NCBI GenBank assembly: GCA_910583895.1
Contig: CAJTYJ010000008.1
Location: forward strand, 1-64,000
Direction: 5' to 3'
From: an uncultured Lachnospiraceae bacterium
GTDB lineage: Bacteria > Bacillota > Clostridia > Lachnospirales > Lachnospiraceae
Length of the DNA: 64,000 bases
Position numbers and translations under genes: made by a program. A model generated the notes under the pieces. It saw only the letters and a program-made list of their open reading frames with translations. It was not told the DNA's origin and made no database searches. Of the stretch, positions 1 to 8,962 are shown in pieces. Every line of letters starts with the position of its first letter. Within the stretch, counting starts at the first letter, position 1.

Positions 1-1
1 C

Positions 2-84
2 GCAGGAGTGGCGGAATGGCAGACGCATCAGACTCAAAATCTGACGTAGGTGACTATGTGTGGGTTCAAGTCCCATCTCCTGCA
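2..84 (+). tRNA. tRNA-Leu (anticodon CAA)
   Basis: An 83-nt class II tRNA. The acceptor stem pairs 2-8 with 77-83, and the discriminator is A84. The anticodon stem TCAGA/TCTGA encloses the loop CTCAAAA, so the anticodon is CAA and it reads UUG. There is a long variable arm, and the T-loop TTCAAGT is normal. The 3' CCA is not encoded. An intrinsic terminator follows at 96-136. Confidence 0.97.
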
Positions 85-95
85 GGGATTATTGC

Positions 96-136
96 ATCGC
101 CAAATCATTGAGGACAGTGATTTGGCGATTTTTTTC
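96..136 (+). terminator. Intrinsic terminator after tRNA-Leu
   Basis: ATCGCCAAATCA (96-107) pairs with TGATTTGGCGAT (118-129), a 12-bp stem with a 10-nt loop, and a run of T follows. It closes the tRNA-Leu transcript. Confidence 0.93.
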
Positions 137-178
137 ATAAACGAGTATGCTGACGTCATTTTTTCAGCCAGACATTAA

Positions 179-298
179 AGAACAAATGTTCGAATTGCAG
201 GCGAAGCAGACCCATCGCTGACCAGTGAAAATACAGCAGATGAAAATTTTGACAAGTTATTTGGAGAAGTTGTAATCAGAACAGGAGCAGGGCTATGA
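179..298 (+). pseudogene. Possible 3' remnant of a lost gene before the zinc-finger gene
   Basis: Thirty-nine codons stay open from the TAA at 176-178 to a TGA at 296-298, with no ATG, GTG or TTG start. The TGA overlaps the next gene's start as ATGA (295-298), the usual sign of a translationally coupled pair. The encoded peptide (starting RTNVRIAGEAD, ending VVIRTGAGL) is not one I recognise. I infer that the 5' end of an upstream partner was lost; a chance open frame is the alternative. A possible promoter (TTGACA 249-254, TGTAAT 271-276) lies inside it. Confidence 0.3.
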
Positions 299-630
299 AT
301 GGGATGAATTGTAAAGAAATCCAGAGACTTTTGGTTCCATATATCAATGGAGAGCTTCAGGAGCGGGAGGAAGGCGCCTTTGTCCGCCATGTCCGCCATT
401 GCCCGGAGTGCTATGAAGAACTGGAAGTCTATGCCACTGTGTTCGCAGGGATCCGGCAGCTTGACGGAGCAGAGGAAAAGATTGACTATCGGACCCTGGT
501 GGAAGATACGCTGAAAAATTCAGAAGAAGATGGCATTGATGCACATTTCCTTGGAACTTATACATTTTTGCTTCGGGCAGCGGCCACGGCAGTGCTGTTC
601 TATATGATGGTGAGGTGTTTTTTCAGATGA
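295..630 (+). CDS. Anti-sigma-factor-type zinc-finger membrane protein
   Basis: A 111-residue protein. The N-terminal half has the HxxxCxxC arrangement of zinc-finger anti-sigma (ZAS) proteins: the segment VRHVRHCPECYEEL supplies His, Cys and Cys, and there is an earlier Cys at MNCKEIQ. The C-terminus is a hydrophobic helix, about residues 85-108, so the protein is probably a single-pass membrane protein with a cytoplasmic zinc domain. Known of the family: such proteins usually sequester an ECF sigma factor encoded just upstream. No sigma gene is present here, only a tRNA and a short open remnant. Its stop overlaps the polA start (ATGA at 627-630), so the two are co-translated. The partner is unknown. 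Confidence 0.75.
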   Translation: MNGMNCKEIQRLLVPYINGELQEREEGAFVRHVRHCPECYEELEVYATVFAGIRQLDGAEEKIDYRTLVEDTLKNSEEDGIDAHFLGTYTFLLRAAATAVLFYMMVRCFFR

Positions 631-3224
631 GCGAGAAAATGGTACTGATTGATGGTCACAGCATTATTCACCGGGCCTTTTACGGCGTTCCGGATCTGAC
701 CAATGCAGAAGGTCTTCATACCAACGGGATCTACGGATTTTTGAATATTATGTTCCGGATCCTGGATGAGGAGAAGCCGGATTATCTGGCAGTGGCGTTT
801 GACTTAAGCGCGCCTACTTTCCGGCATCAGATGTACGAGGCATACAAAGGGACAAGAAAAGAGATGCCCCATGAACTGAGGGAGCAGATTCCGGTGCTCA
901 AGGAGCTTCTGCAGGCCATGAACATCCCGCTGCTCATGCAGGAGGGGTATGAGGCAGACGATCTGCTGGGTACTGCGGCCAGAAAAAGTGAGGCAGAAGG
1001 GCTTGAGACGGTGATCGTATCCGGAGACCGGGATCTTCTGCAGATTGCCACAGACAAGATTATGATCCGGATGCCCAAGACCCGCAAAGGGGTGACAGAG
1101 ATTGAGAATTATTACGCACAGGATGTGGTAGATACTTATCAGGTCACGCCGGCCCAGATTATCGAGCTGAAAGCGCTGATGGGCGATTCTTCCGACAACA
1201 TTCCGGGAGTTCCGGGGATCGGAGAAAAAGGTGCGACTGCGCTGGTTACGGCTTATGGAGACATCGAAACTGCTTACGCCCATGTGGAAGAGATCAGGCA
1301 AAAACGGACCCGGGAAGCTCTTAGGGAGCATTATGATATGGCAGTTATGAGCAAAAAGCTGGCGACGATCTGCGTGGATGCACCGGTCGTTCTGGATCTC
1401 CAAAAGGCCCGGTGTACCAATCCCTATACGCCGGAAGCATACAAATGGTGCCGGAGACTGAATTTCCGCAAATATTTGGAGCGGTTTGAAAAGGCGGGAG
1501 CAGAGATGGTCCGGGAAGCAGAACCTGAGGTGAAGCAGATCCGGGACCGGAAGGAAGCAGAAGCGGTTTTTGAAAAGGCCAGATCCAGAGAACGGATTGC
1601 CTTTGAGCTGTGCTGGCAGAAAAAAGAGGACGGCCTGACGCTTACGCTGTCTGCATCCGGTTATGCCATGACCACGGCGGAGGAAGAGCTTCATATTTCC
1701 CTGGCTCTTTCAGAGACCGAACTGTACGATCTTTCAGAGAGCGACTCTGTTTCAGCGGAATATCTGCTAAAACAGATGGGGCAGGTGGTTGAAGCGGTGC
1801 CTTTTTGTGCAGTATCCGATGTAAAAAGAATCCTGAACTATATAGAACCAGAAAATCAGAGTCATTTCTTTGATATTGAGATCGGAGCTTATCTGATCAA
1901 TCCGCTGTCAAATAATTATGCTCACGAGGATATGGGAAAGCCGGGCGCGGCGCTGACGACTTTTAGACAGGCAGCTCTTATACAGAAACAGCTGGAAGAG
2001 ACCGGCATGAAGGCTCTGTTCGACGAGATCGAGATGCCTCTGGTTTTCACCCTCCATGATATGGAGAAGGAAGGTATCCGGGTGCATGCAGAAGAACTGA
2101 AAAGTTACGGGGAAGCGCTGGTGGGCAGAATCGAGGAACTGGAGCGAAGCATTCATGAGGCGGCCGGAGAGAACTTCAACATCCATTCGCCCAAGCAGCT
2201 TGGGGTGATCCTTTTTGAAAAGCTGGGCATGCAGGGGGGCAAGAAGACAAAGACCGGATATTCCACCTCGGCAGAGGTGCTGGACAAGCTGGCACCGGAA
2301 TATCCCATCGTAAAAGACATCCTGGAATACCGGCAGCTTACCAAATTAAAATCAACTTATGCGGACGGGCTGGCTGGCTGCATCGCAGAGGACGGGCGGA
2401 TTCACAGTAATTTCAACCAGACGATCACAGCCACCGGAAGGATCAGCAGCACGGAACCGAACCTCCAGAACATCCCGGTTCGTATGGAGCTGGGAAGACT
2501 GATTCGAAAAGTGTTCATTCCCCGGGAAGGATGTATCTTTGTGGATGCAGATTATTCTCAGATCGAGCTTCGGGTACTGGCCCATATGTCCGGGGATGAG
2601 ACCCTGATCGAGGCATACCGGCAGGCGGAGGATATTCACCGGATTACAGCATCCCAGGTGTTTCATGTGCCCTTTGAGGAAGTGACGCCTCTCCAGCGGC
2701 GAAACGCCAAGGCGGTGAATTTTGGGATTGTGTACGGGATCAGTTCTTTCGGGCTGTCTCAGGACCTGGACATCTCCAAAAAAGAGGCAAAAGAGTACAT
2801 TGACCGGTATTTTGAGACGTATCCGGGAATCAAGGGTTTTCTGGACGGACTGGTGGAGGAAGCGAAGGAAAAGGGGTATGTGACCACCATGTACAAAAGG
2901 CGCAGACCTGTGCCGGAACTGAAATCTTCGAATTTTGCCCAGCGTTCCTTTGGAGAGCGTGTGGCGATGAATTCTCCGATTCAGGGAACCGCTGCAGATA
3001 TTATCAAGATTGCCATGACCCGGGTACATGACCGCCTGAAAGAAGAGGGACTGAAATCCAGGCTGATCCTACAGGTGCACGACGAGCTTTTGATTGAGGC
3101 TTTTTATGAAGAAGCGGATCAAGTGGAGCAGATCCTGAAAGAGGAGATGCAGCAGGCAGCGAAGCTTCGGGTGGAACTGGAGATCGACATGCACCGGGGT
3201 GCTAACTGGTATGAGGCAAAGTAG
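627..3224 (+). CDS. polA: DNA polymerase I
   Basis: Family A polymerase of 865 residues that fills gaps and removes RNA primers during lagging-strand synthesis and excision repair. The N-terminal 5'-3' exonuclease shows ADDLLG (about 108), SGDRDLLQI (about 131) and the helix-hairpin-helix stretch GDSSDNIPGVPGIG (about 184). The middle 3'-5' exonuclease fold has lost the catalytic DxE pair (the equivalent strand reads IAFELCWQ), so proofreading is probably absent, as in Bacillus PolA. Polymerase motifs: A DADYSQIELR (about 640), B RRNAKAVNFGIVYG (about 690), C QVHDELLIE (about 815). I chose ATG 627 because it forms an ATGA overlap with the preceding gene; an upstream in-frame GTG at 615 has no ribosome site. 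The stop abuts coaE. Confidence 0.98.
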   Translation: MSEKMVLIDGHSIIHRAFYGVPDLTNAEGLHTNGIYGFLNIMFRILDEEKPDYLAVAFDLSAPTFRHQMYEAYKGTRKEMPHELREQIPVLKELLQAMNIPLLMQEGYEADDLLGTAARKSEAEGLETVIVSGDRDLLQIATDKIMIRMPKTRKGVTEIENYYAQDVVDTYQVTPAQIIELKALMGDSSDNIPGVPGIGEKGATALVTAYGDIETAYAHVEEIRQKRTREALREHYDMAVMSKKLATICVDAPVVLDLQKARCTNPYTPEAYKWCRRLNFRKYLERFEKAGAEMVREAEPEVKQIRDRKEAEAVFEKARSRERIAFELCWQKKEDGLTLTLSASGYAMTTAEEELHISLALSETELYDLSESDSVSAEYLLKQMGQVVEAVPFCAVSDVKRILNYIEPENQSHFFDIEIGAYLINPLSNNYAHEDMGKPGAALTTFRQAALIQKQLEETGMKALFDEIEMPLVFTLHDMEKEGIRVHAEELKSYGEALVGRIEELERSIHEAAGENFNIHSPKQLGVILFEKLGMQGGKKTKTGYSTSAEVLDKLAPEYPIVKDILEYRQLTKLKSTYADGLAGCIAEDGRIHSNFNQTITATGRISSTEPNLQNIPVRMELGRLIRKVFIPREGCIFVDADYSQIELRVLAHMSGDETLIEAYRQAEDIHRITASQVFHVPFEEVTPLQRRNAKAVNFGIVYGISSFGLSQDLDISKKEAKEYIDRYFETYPGIKGFLDGLVEEAKEKGYVTTMYKRRRPVPELKSSNFAQRSFGERVAMNSPIQGTAADIIKIAMTRVHDRLKEEGLKSRLILQVHDELLIEAFYEEADQVEQILKEEMQQAAKLRVELEIDMHRGANWYEAK

Positions 3225-3812
3225 ATGAGAGTGATCGGAGTGACCGGTGGAGTGGGCGCCGGTAAAAGTACCGTTCTTCAATACATGGAGAATACATGGC
3301 ATGCCCGCCTGATTCTGGCGGATCAGGTGGGCCATGAGGTGATGGAGCCAGGAAAAGAAGCTTACGGGGAGATCCTGAAAGTGTTTGGCAGGGGCATTTT
3401 ACAAAAGGATGGCAGCGTGGACCGGGGGATCCTGGGCGGGATTGTATTCGCAGATAAGGAAAAGCTTGAAAAACTGAATGCCATCGTGCATCCGGCGGTG
3501 AAAAAAGAGATTTTAAGACGGATCGGGCAGGCCAGGCAGGAAGGGGAAGACTGTGTGGTCGTGGAGGCGGCTTTGTTTCTGGAGGAAAAATATGATGCAT
3601 TCTGTGATGAAACATGGTATATTTATACGAATGAAGACGAAAGGCGCAGAAGGCTCAAAGCTTCCAGAGGTTATACCGACCGGCGGATTGACCAGATGAT
3701 CGGCAGACAGAAAAGTCATGAGGAATTTTTAAGCCGCTGTGCATATGTCATTGACAACAATGGAACAGCAGAACATACGTTCTGTCAGATAGATAAGAGG
3801 ATGAAGCAGTAA
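3225..3812 (+). CDS. coaE: Dephospho-CoA kinase
   Basis: A 195-residue P-loop kinase that phosphorylates the 3'-hydroxyl of dephospho-CoA, the last step of coenzyme A synthesis. The Walker A motif GGVGAGKST lies at residues 8-16. The family segment with LADQVGHEV and the downstream conserved IVHPAVKKEI follow, and the lid region is Arg-rich (DERRRRLKAS). Length is normal for the family. ATG 3225 follows the polA TAG with no gap, so the two are translationally coupled. polA-coaE adjacency is common in Clostridia and many other bacteria. Confidence 0.97.
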   Translation: MRVIGVTGGVGAGKSTVLQYMENTWHARLILADQVGHEVMEPGKEAYGEILKVFGRGILQKDGSVDRGILGGIVFADKEKLEKLNAIVHPAVKKEILRRIGQARQEGEDCVVVEAALFLEEKYDAFCDETWYIYTNEDERRRRLKASRGYTDRRIDQMIGRQKSHEEFLSRCAYVIDNNGTAEHTFCQIDKRMKQ

Positions 3813-3813
3813 G

Positions 3814-4611
3814 ATGAGATTGTGCAGTATAGCCAGCGGCAGCAGCGGGAATTGTATCTATACAGGAAGTGAGAACACCCACCTTCTGATTGACGCAGGG
3901 ATCAGTGCGAAAAAAGTAGAAGCGGGGCTGAAGAAACTGGAAGTGGAAGGAAAGGATCTGCAGGGACTTTTGATTACCCACGAACATTCGGACCACATCA
4001 GAGGCGTCGGAATTCTGGCCCGCAGATACGGATTGCCGATCTATGCCACCAAAAAGACCATTGGCCGGATGAAGGCCATGAAGACGCTTGGAAAGGTGGA
4101 CGAGAGCCTGTACCATGTGATCCGCGCAGACAAAAAATTCTGGATCGGAGATGTGGAGGTGCATCCCTTTTCCATCTCCCACGATGCGGCGGAGCCTGTG
4201 GCGTACCGGTTTGCCTGCAAAGAAAAAAGTGCGGCGGTGGCCACGGACATGGGCGTGTACACCGATTACATAGTGGAGCATCTAAAAGGGCTGGACGTGC
4301 TTCTTTTGGAGGCAAACCATGACATCCGGATGCTGCAGGCGGGACCTTATCCGTATCCTCTCAAACAGAGGATTCTGGGAGAATGCGGGCATCTGTCCAA
4401 TGAAAGTGCCGGGCAGCTTCTGTGCCGGGTGCTCCATGACCAGATGAAAAAAATCTATCTGGGACATTTGAGCAAGGAAAACAATTATGCCGAACTGGCC
4501 TATGAGACTGTAAAACTGGAGATTCAGCTTGGACCGGTGAAATACGGGCCGGGGGACTTTGATATCCAGGTGGCAAAAAGAGACGAGTGTTCCGGTATCT
4601 GTGAGTGGTGA
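3814..4611 (+). CDS. MBL-fold metallohydrolase, YycJ/WalJ-like
   Basis: A 265-residue metallo-beta-lactamase-fold protein. The metal-binding HEHSDH is at residues 56-61, followed by the second-metal segments SISHDAAEP, TDMGVYTD, LLEANHD and GHLSNE. The opening CSIASGSSGN is typical of the YycJ group, which in other Firmicutes acts as a nuclease in mismatch-repair or double-strand DNA metabolism and is often encoded beside walRK. Here it sits one base after coaE instead, in a repair/replication neighbourhood with polA. The exact substrate is not evident from sequence. Confidence 0.88.
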   Translation: MRLCSIASGSSGNCIYTGSENTHLLIDAGISAKKVEAGLKKLEVEGKDLQGLLITHEHSDHIRGVGILARRYGLPIYATKKTIGRMKAMKTLGKVDESLYHVIRADKKFWIGDVEVHPFSISHDAAEPVAYRFACKEKSAAVATDMGVYTDYIVEHLKGLDVLLLEANHDIRMLQAGPYPYPLKQRILGECGHLSNESAGQLLCRVLHDQMKKIYLGHLSKENNYAELAYETVKLEIQLGPVKYGPGDFDIQVAKRDECSGICEW

Positions 4612-4640
4612 CAAAGGGAACATTAGAAAGGAAGACAGAG

Positions 4641-4910
4641 ATGAAGAAATTTATTATTACTGTGGTAGGACATGATACGGTGGGGATTATTGCGAAGGTC
4701 TGCACCTATCTGGCAGGGATTCAGGTGAATATCCTGGATATTTCCCAGACGATTGTGGACGGATATTTCAACATGATGATGATTGTGGATGCCGGCAAGG
4801 TGGAAGATATGACGAAGATGTCAGAAGAGCTGACAAAGCTGGGGGAGGAGATCGGAGTGATCATCCGCTGCCAGCATGAGGACATCTTCAATATGATGCA
4901 TCGGGTATAA
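4641..4910 (+). CDS. ACT domain protein (UPF0237 type)
   Basis: An 89-residue single ACT domain starting MKKFIITVVGHDTVG, with the second half containing VEDMTKMSEELTKLGEE. ACT domains are beta-alpha-beta small-molecule (usually amino-acid) sensors. The stand-alone form next to a DUF711 protein is a recurring bacterial pair, suggesting the ACT protein regulates its neighbour. I chose ATG 4641 over an earlier GTG because GAAAGGAAG precedes it at the right distance and the length then matches the family. The next gene follows 10 bp downstream. Confidence 0.9.
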   Translation: MKKFIITVVGHDTVGIIAKVCTYLAGIQVNILDISQTIVDGYFNMMMIVDAGKVEDMTKMSEELTKLGEEIGVIIRCQHEDIFNMMHRV

Positions 4911-4920
4911 AGGAGACAGT

Positions 4921-6285
4921 ATGATAAATATTCAAGAGGTCCTTGAGACCAATAAGATGATCGATCAGGAAAATCTGGATGTCCGCACAATTACGCTGGG
5001 GATCAGCCTGCTGGACTGCATTGATTCTGATCTGGAAATCCTTAAGAAAAAGATTTATGAAAAGATCACAGCAACGGCAAAGGATCTGGTATCCACCGGT
5101 CAGGCGATTGAAGCTCAGTTTGGAATTCCCATTGTGAACAAGCGGATTTCAGTGACTCCCATAGCCCTTGTGGGAAGTGCCGCCTGCCGGTCTGCAGAAG
5201 ACTATGTGGAGCTTGCAAAGGTGCTGGATGATGCGGCGCGGACTGTGGGAGTCAATTTTCTCGGCGGGTTTTCGGCACTGGTGTCCAAAGGAATGACAAA
5301 GAGCGACAAGCTTCTGATGCAGGCGATCCCAAGAGCCCTTGCGGTGACGGAACGGGTGTGCAGCTCGGTGAATCTTGGTTCCACCAAGACCGGCATTGAT
5401 ATGGATGCCGTAAAGCTGATGGGAGAGATTATCAAAGAGACTGCAGAGTACACAAAAGAGCAGGATTCTCTTGGCTGTGCCAAACTGGTGGTTTTCTGCA
5501 ATGCACCGGATGACAATCCTTTTATGGCGGGAGCTTTCCACGGCGTGACAGAAAAAGATGCCGTCATCAATGTAGGGGTCAGCGGACCGGGCGTGGTGAA
5601 GACAGCGCTCTCTGAGGTCCGTGGTGAGAACTTTGAAGTGCTGTGTGAGACCATCAAGAAGACAGCATTCAAGATCACCCGTGTGGGCCAGCTGGTGGCG
5701 CAGGAAGCATCCAAAAGGCTTGGGATTCCGTTTGGCATCATTGATCTTTCGCTGGCGCCTACGCCGGCTATCGGAGACAGTGTGGCAGAGATTTTGGAGG
5801 AAATTGGTCTGGAGTATGCAGGAGCGCCCGGGACGACGGCAGCATTGGCCCTTCTGAATGATCAGGTGAAAAAAGGCGGTGTGATGGCTTCTTCTTACGT
5901 GGGGGGCTTAAGCGGTGCCTTCATACCGGTCAGTGAAGATCAGGGGATGATCGATGCGGTACAGGCAGGAGCTCTGACTTTGGAAAAATTAGAGGCCATG
6001 ACCTGTGTCTGCTCGGTGGGGCTTGATATGATTGCCATTCCGGGGGACACAAGCCCCGCTGCAATCTCCGGGATTATCGCGGACGAGATGGCCATCGGTA
6101 TGGTAAATCAGAAAACAACGGCGGTCCGCGTGATCCCGGTTATCGGAAAAAAAGTAGGAGATATGGTAGAGTTCGGCGGTCTTTTGGGTTACGCGCCGGT
6201 GATGCCGGTCAATCCATACTCCTGTGAGGCGTTTATCAACCGGGGAGGCAGGATTCCGGCGCCGATTCACAGCTTTAAAAATTAA
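4921..6285 (+). CDS. DUF711 / UPF0210 (PFL family) protein
   Basis: A 454-residue protein of the UPF0210 family, a conserved cytosolic group of unknown reaction distantly similar to glycyl-radical folds but without the radical glycine loop. Seen: MINIQEVLETNKMIDQENLDVRTITLGISL at the N-terminus in pieces typical of the family, GVSGPGVVKTAL mid-protein and a glycine-rich C-terminal half (ASSYVGGLSGAF, IPGDTSPAAISG). A strong AAAGGAG precedes ATG 4921. Pairing with the upstream ACT protein suggests an amino-acid-related function, but that is inference. Confidence 0.9.
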   Translation: MINIQEVLETNKMIDQENLDVRTITLGISLLDCIDSDLEILKKKIYEKITATAKDLVSTGQAIEAQFGIPIVNKRISVTPIALVGSAACRSAEDYVELAKVLDDAARTVGVNFLGGFSALVSKGMTKSDKLLMQAIPRALAVTERVCSSVNLGSTKTGIDMDAVKLMGEIIKETAEYTKEQDSLGCAKLVVFCNAPDDNPFMAGAFHGVTEKDAVINVGVSGPGVVKTALSEVRGENFEVLCETIKKTAFKITRVGQLVAQEASKRLGIPFGIIDLSLAPTPAIGDSVAEILEEIGLEYAGAPGTTAALALLNDQVKKGGVMASSYVGGLSGAFIPVSEDQGMIDAVQAGALTLEKLEAMTCVCSVGLDMIAIPGDTSPAAISGIIADEMAIGMVNQKTTAVRVIPVIGKKVGDMVEFGGLLGYAPVMPVNPYSCEAFINRGGRIPAPIHSFKN

Positions 6286-6313
6286 AGACAGGTATTTGGG
6301 CGGAGGATATGCG

Positions 6314-7684
6314 GTGGAAGAAAGTGACAAAAAGATAAGAAATATCATGTGCTATGCACTGATCTGTCTGATTGCGTTCAGTGTGATGCTTCTTTTGAAT
6401 CAGCAGACGGTCTACACGGCAGATGATTATATGTATCATTTCTTCTGGGAAGGTTCCAGGCCCGGCAGCACCACCAGGCTTTTGCAGGGAATTGCGGATA
6501 TCCCGGCATCCTTATGGAACCATTACCAGGGGTTTAACGGGCGGGTGGTCAGTCATGGCATTGTGATGTTCTTCATGCTGTTTGACAAGATGGTATTCAA
6601 TGTCTGCAATTCTCTGATGTATGTGGTCATGGGCTGGCTGCTTCTTTTCTACATAGAAGCAGAGAAAAAGAAGAGAAGGCCCTGGCATCTGGGTGTGATT
6701 TACCTGGCTATGTGGACGTTTTTTCCTCATTTTGGCTGGTCAGTGCTCTGGGTCAGCGGTTCCTGCAATTATCTGTGGATGAATGGACTGTTGCTGCTCT
6801 TTTTCTTTCCCTACCACAGACGGATGAGCGCCGGGGAAACGTTCGGCCATCCTTTGCTTATCTGCCTGCCTGTAATGATACTGGGATTTCTTGCCGGGGC
6901 TTCCAGCGAGAACGGCGGCGGGGCCATCGTGCTTCTTGCCATGCTGTTTGTCGGCCACTGGCTGTGGAAAAGGGAAAAGATTCCGGCCTTTGCTGTGCCG
7001 GGGATTCTCTTTGCGGCTGCAGGGATGGCCATCCTGCTCTTTGCGCCCAGCAGCCGGTCCAGGATGGTGTCAGAACCCTTTCAGATTGCGGTATATCTGA
7101 AACGGATTCGGGAAGTGATTGGATTTTCCTATCATTACATTCTGCCGCTTCTGGTAGTTCTGCTGGTGGAAGTCTTTTTCTGGATCCGGCATAAAAAAAG
7201 ACGGAAGGAACCCTGGATTCCCTGCCTTTTGGTGCCGTTTTATTACTGCCTTTCCGGGGCGGCAAGCGTGGTGGTTCTGCTGGCTTCTCCTATTATCAGC
7301 GGAAAATCCTGGATTTTTGCCGTGAGTTTTCTGCTCATCGCCGTCGGTCAGATCGCGCTTTGGATGGAGGAGGACGGCTGTAAGATTCAGAAGGGAAAAA
7401 GGTTGTTTTTGGGTCTGCTGATTGTTTTGTCGGTAATAAAATTTGTTTTTGCGTGGACAGATATTCACCGGACCTACAGCGAGGTTCAGAATCAGCTCTG
7501 CCTGATCGAAGAACAGAAAGCGCAGGGAATTACGGAGGTGGAAGTTCCTCTTCTGACGCCTACAGAAAATACCTACAATGTCATCCGGCATTCGCCCAAT
7601 GTGTCAAAGGATCCGGAAGACTGGTTTAATCAGTGGATGGCGCTGTACTACGGAGTGGATTCTATCAAGGGAGTGGAACCGTAA
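6314..7684 (+). CDS. DUF6056 family polytopic membrane protein
   Basis: A 456-residue membrane protein with about ten hydrophobic segments. The first is at residues 12-32, followed by an external-type loop carrying TADDYMYHF and NHYQGFNGRVVSHG, the signature arrangement I associate with DUF6056. Such topology resembles GT-C glycosyltransferases and O-antigen-type integral enzymes, but no reaction is established. GTG 6314 is chosen because GGAGG at 6302-6306 sits just upstream; the longer frame from 6224 runs back through the DUF711 gene. The C-terminal 70 residues are soluble. The Maf gene follows closely. Confidence 0.75.
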   Translation: MEESDKKIRNIMCYALICLIAFSVMLLLNQQTVYTADDYMYHFFWEGSRPGSTTRLLQGIADIPASLWNHYQGFNGRVVSHGIVMFFMLFDKMVFNVCNSLMYVVMGWLLLFYIEAEKKKRRPWHLGVIYLAMWTFFPHFGWSVLWVSGSCNYLWMNGLLLLFFFPYHRRMSAGETFGHPLLICLPVMILGFLAGASSENGGGAIVLLAMLFVGHWLWKREKIPAFAVPGILFAAAGMAILLFAPSSRSRMVSEPFQIAVYLKRIREVIGFSYHYILPLLVVLLVEVFFWIRHKKRRKEPWIPCLLVPFYYCLSGAASVVVLLASPIISGKSWIFAVSFLLIAVGQIALWMEEDGCKIQKGKRLFLGLLIVLSVIKFVFAWTDIHRTYSEVQNQLCLIEEQKAQGITEVEVPLLTPTENTYNVIRHSPNVSKDPEDWFNQWMALYYGVDSIKGVEP

Positions 7685-7707
7685 GAAGAAAAAGGAGCAT
7701 GCATAAG

Positions 7708-8307
7708 ATGGAGAAGATCATACTGGCATCCGGATCTCCGAGGAGAAAGGAATTATTAGAACAGATCAAAATGGTGTTCAGGGTGGAAAAGGCGGAGGGA
7801 GAAGAACGGATCACATCCGGCGTTCCGTCGGAAGTGGTCAAAGAGCTCTCGGCCCAAAAAGCGCAGGAAGTGGCAGATCGGTGTGACGGGACGGTCATCA
7901 TCGGAGCAGATACGGTAGTGGCGGCAGAAGGCCAGATTCTGGGAAAGCCAAAAGACCGGGAGGATGCGCTTCGGATGCTGCGCCTGATACAGGGAAAAGA
8001 ACATCAGGTGATCACCGGAGTGACCGTCATTTTAAAAGAAAAGAAAAAGACCATTCGCTTTGCAGAGGTGACGAAAGTCTACGTATACCCCATGACAGAA
8101 GGACAGATAGAAAGTTACGCAGACAGTGAAGAACCTATGGACAAAGCGGGTGCCTACGGAATCCAGGGAAGGTTTGCCGCATATGTGTCCGGCATTGAGG
8201 GAGATTACAACAACGTGGTGGGACTTCCGGTGGGACGCCTTTATCAGGAAGTGCTGGCAGAGGGCGTGGATTTACTGTCGGCAGGAAGGAAGGAGAACAC
8301 GCAGTGA
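7708..8307 (+). CDS. maf: Maf family nucleotide pyrophosphatase
   Basis: A 199-residue Maf protein, a house-cleaning pyrophosphatase that hydrolyses dTTP/UTP or modified nucleotides and is linked to septum control in Bacillus. Seen: the N-terminal signature LASGSPRRKELLEQ, the active-site segment IIGADTVV and the C-terminal DKAGAYGIQG. The ATG at 7708 lies 10 nt after AAAGGAG; an ATG at 7699 is too close to it. The final codons overlap the dtd start (GTGA at 8304-8307). Confidence 0.93.
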   Translation: MEKIILASGSPRRKELLEQIKMVFRVEKAEGEERITSGVPSEVVKELSAQKAQEVADRCDGTVIIGADTVVAAEGQILGKPKDREDALRMLRLIQGKEHQVITGVTVILKEKKKTIRFAEVTKVYVYPMTEGQIESYADSEEPMDKAGAYGIQGRFAAYVSGIEGDYNNVVGLPVGRLYQEVLAEGVDLLSAGRKENTQ

Positions 8308-8750
8308 GATTTGTGATTCAGAGGGTTTCTCATGCATCGGTCACGGTGGAAGACAGAGTTCTGGGGAAGATCGGGAGAGGATTTCTGGTGCTGATTGGCG
8401 TTGCCGATTCCGATACAGAAGAGATTGCAGATAAGATGGTAAAAAAGATGCTTGGGCTTCGAATCTTTGAGGATGAGAACGGCAAGACCAATCTGGATCT
8501 GCGCACAGTGGATGGAGAGCTTCTTCTGATCTCTCAGTTCACCCTTTATGCGGACTGCAAAAGGGGCAACCGTCCGGGTTTCACCCGGGCAGGAAAGCCG
8601 GATCAGGCAAGTGCTCTGTATGATTATATCGTCAAAAAGTGCAGGGCGGAATTTGGAAAAGCGCAAAAGGGCGAGTTCGGGGCAGATATGAAGGTAGCGC
8701 TTTTGAATGACGGGCCTTTTACGATTCTTTTGGATTCGGATGATTTGTAA
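8304..8750 (+). CDS. dtd: D-aminoacyl-tRNA deacylase
   Basis: A 148-residue Dtd that releases D-amino acids (and glycine from tRNA-Ala) from mischarged tRNA. Seen: MRFVIQRVSHASV at the start, the SQFTLYAD catalytic segment and GNRPGFTRAG (GNRPSF in many relatives). It starts at GTG 8304, overlapping the maf stop by 4 bp, so the pair is translationally coupled. Confidence 0.96.
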   Translation: MRFVIQRVSHASVTVEDRVLGKIGRGFLVLIGVADSDTEEIADKMVKKMLGLRIFEDENGKTNLDLRTVDGELLLISQFTLYADCKRGNRPGFTRAGKPDQASALYDYIVKKCRAEFGKAQKGEFGADMKVALLNDGPFTILLDSDDL

Positions 8751-8761
8751 GCGAAATCTGG

Positions 8762-8789
8762 TTGCTATTTCCATGATTTATGGTATAAT
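8762..8789 (+). promoter_or_regulatory. Sigma-A promoter for pyrH
   Basis: A TTGCTA -35 (8762-8767), a 16-bp spacer and an extended -10, TGG then TATAAT (8784-8789). It predicts an untranslated leader of about 165 nt before pyrH. The leader holds an 8-bp hairpin (8833-8840 with 8858-8865) with no T-run. No other gene is evident in 8751-8962. Confidence 0.75.
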
Positions 8790-8962
8790 GACGTCAGACA
8801 TGATACCGGCGGCAGTTTGCGACTGGCCGAAGAAATACAGTTGCTTTGGCGGACTGCCTGTATTTTCCGCAGGGACTATGTGCAGAGCAAATGGCAAAAA
8901 GCTGTCGAAGAGAAAGGGTGCTGGCCGTAAAACGGACAGTGACATACAAGCAGAGGTGCAAT

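Noticed and set aside
804..1694. A 296-codon minus-strand frame inside polA
   Set aside because: No ribosome site, no recognisable domain, and polA motifs on the plus strand are intact throughout.
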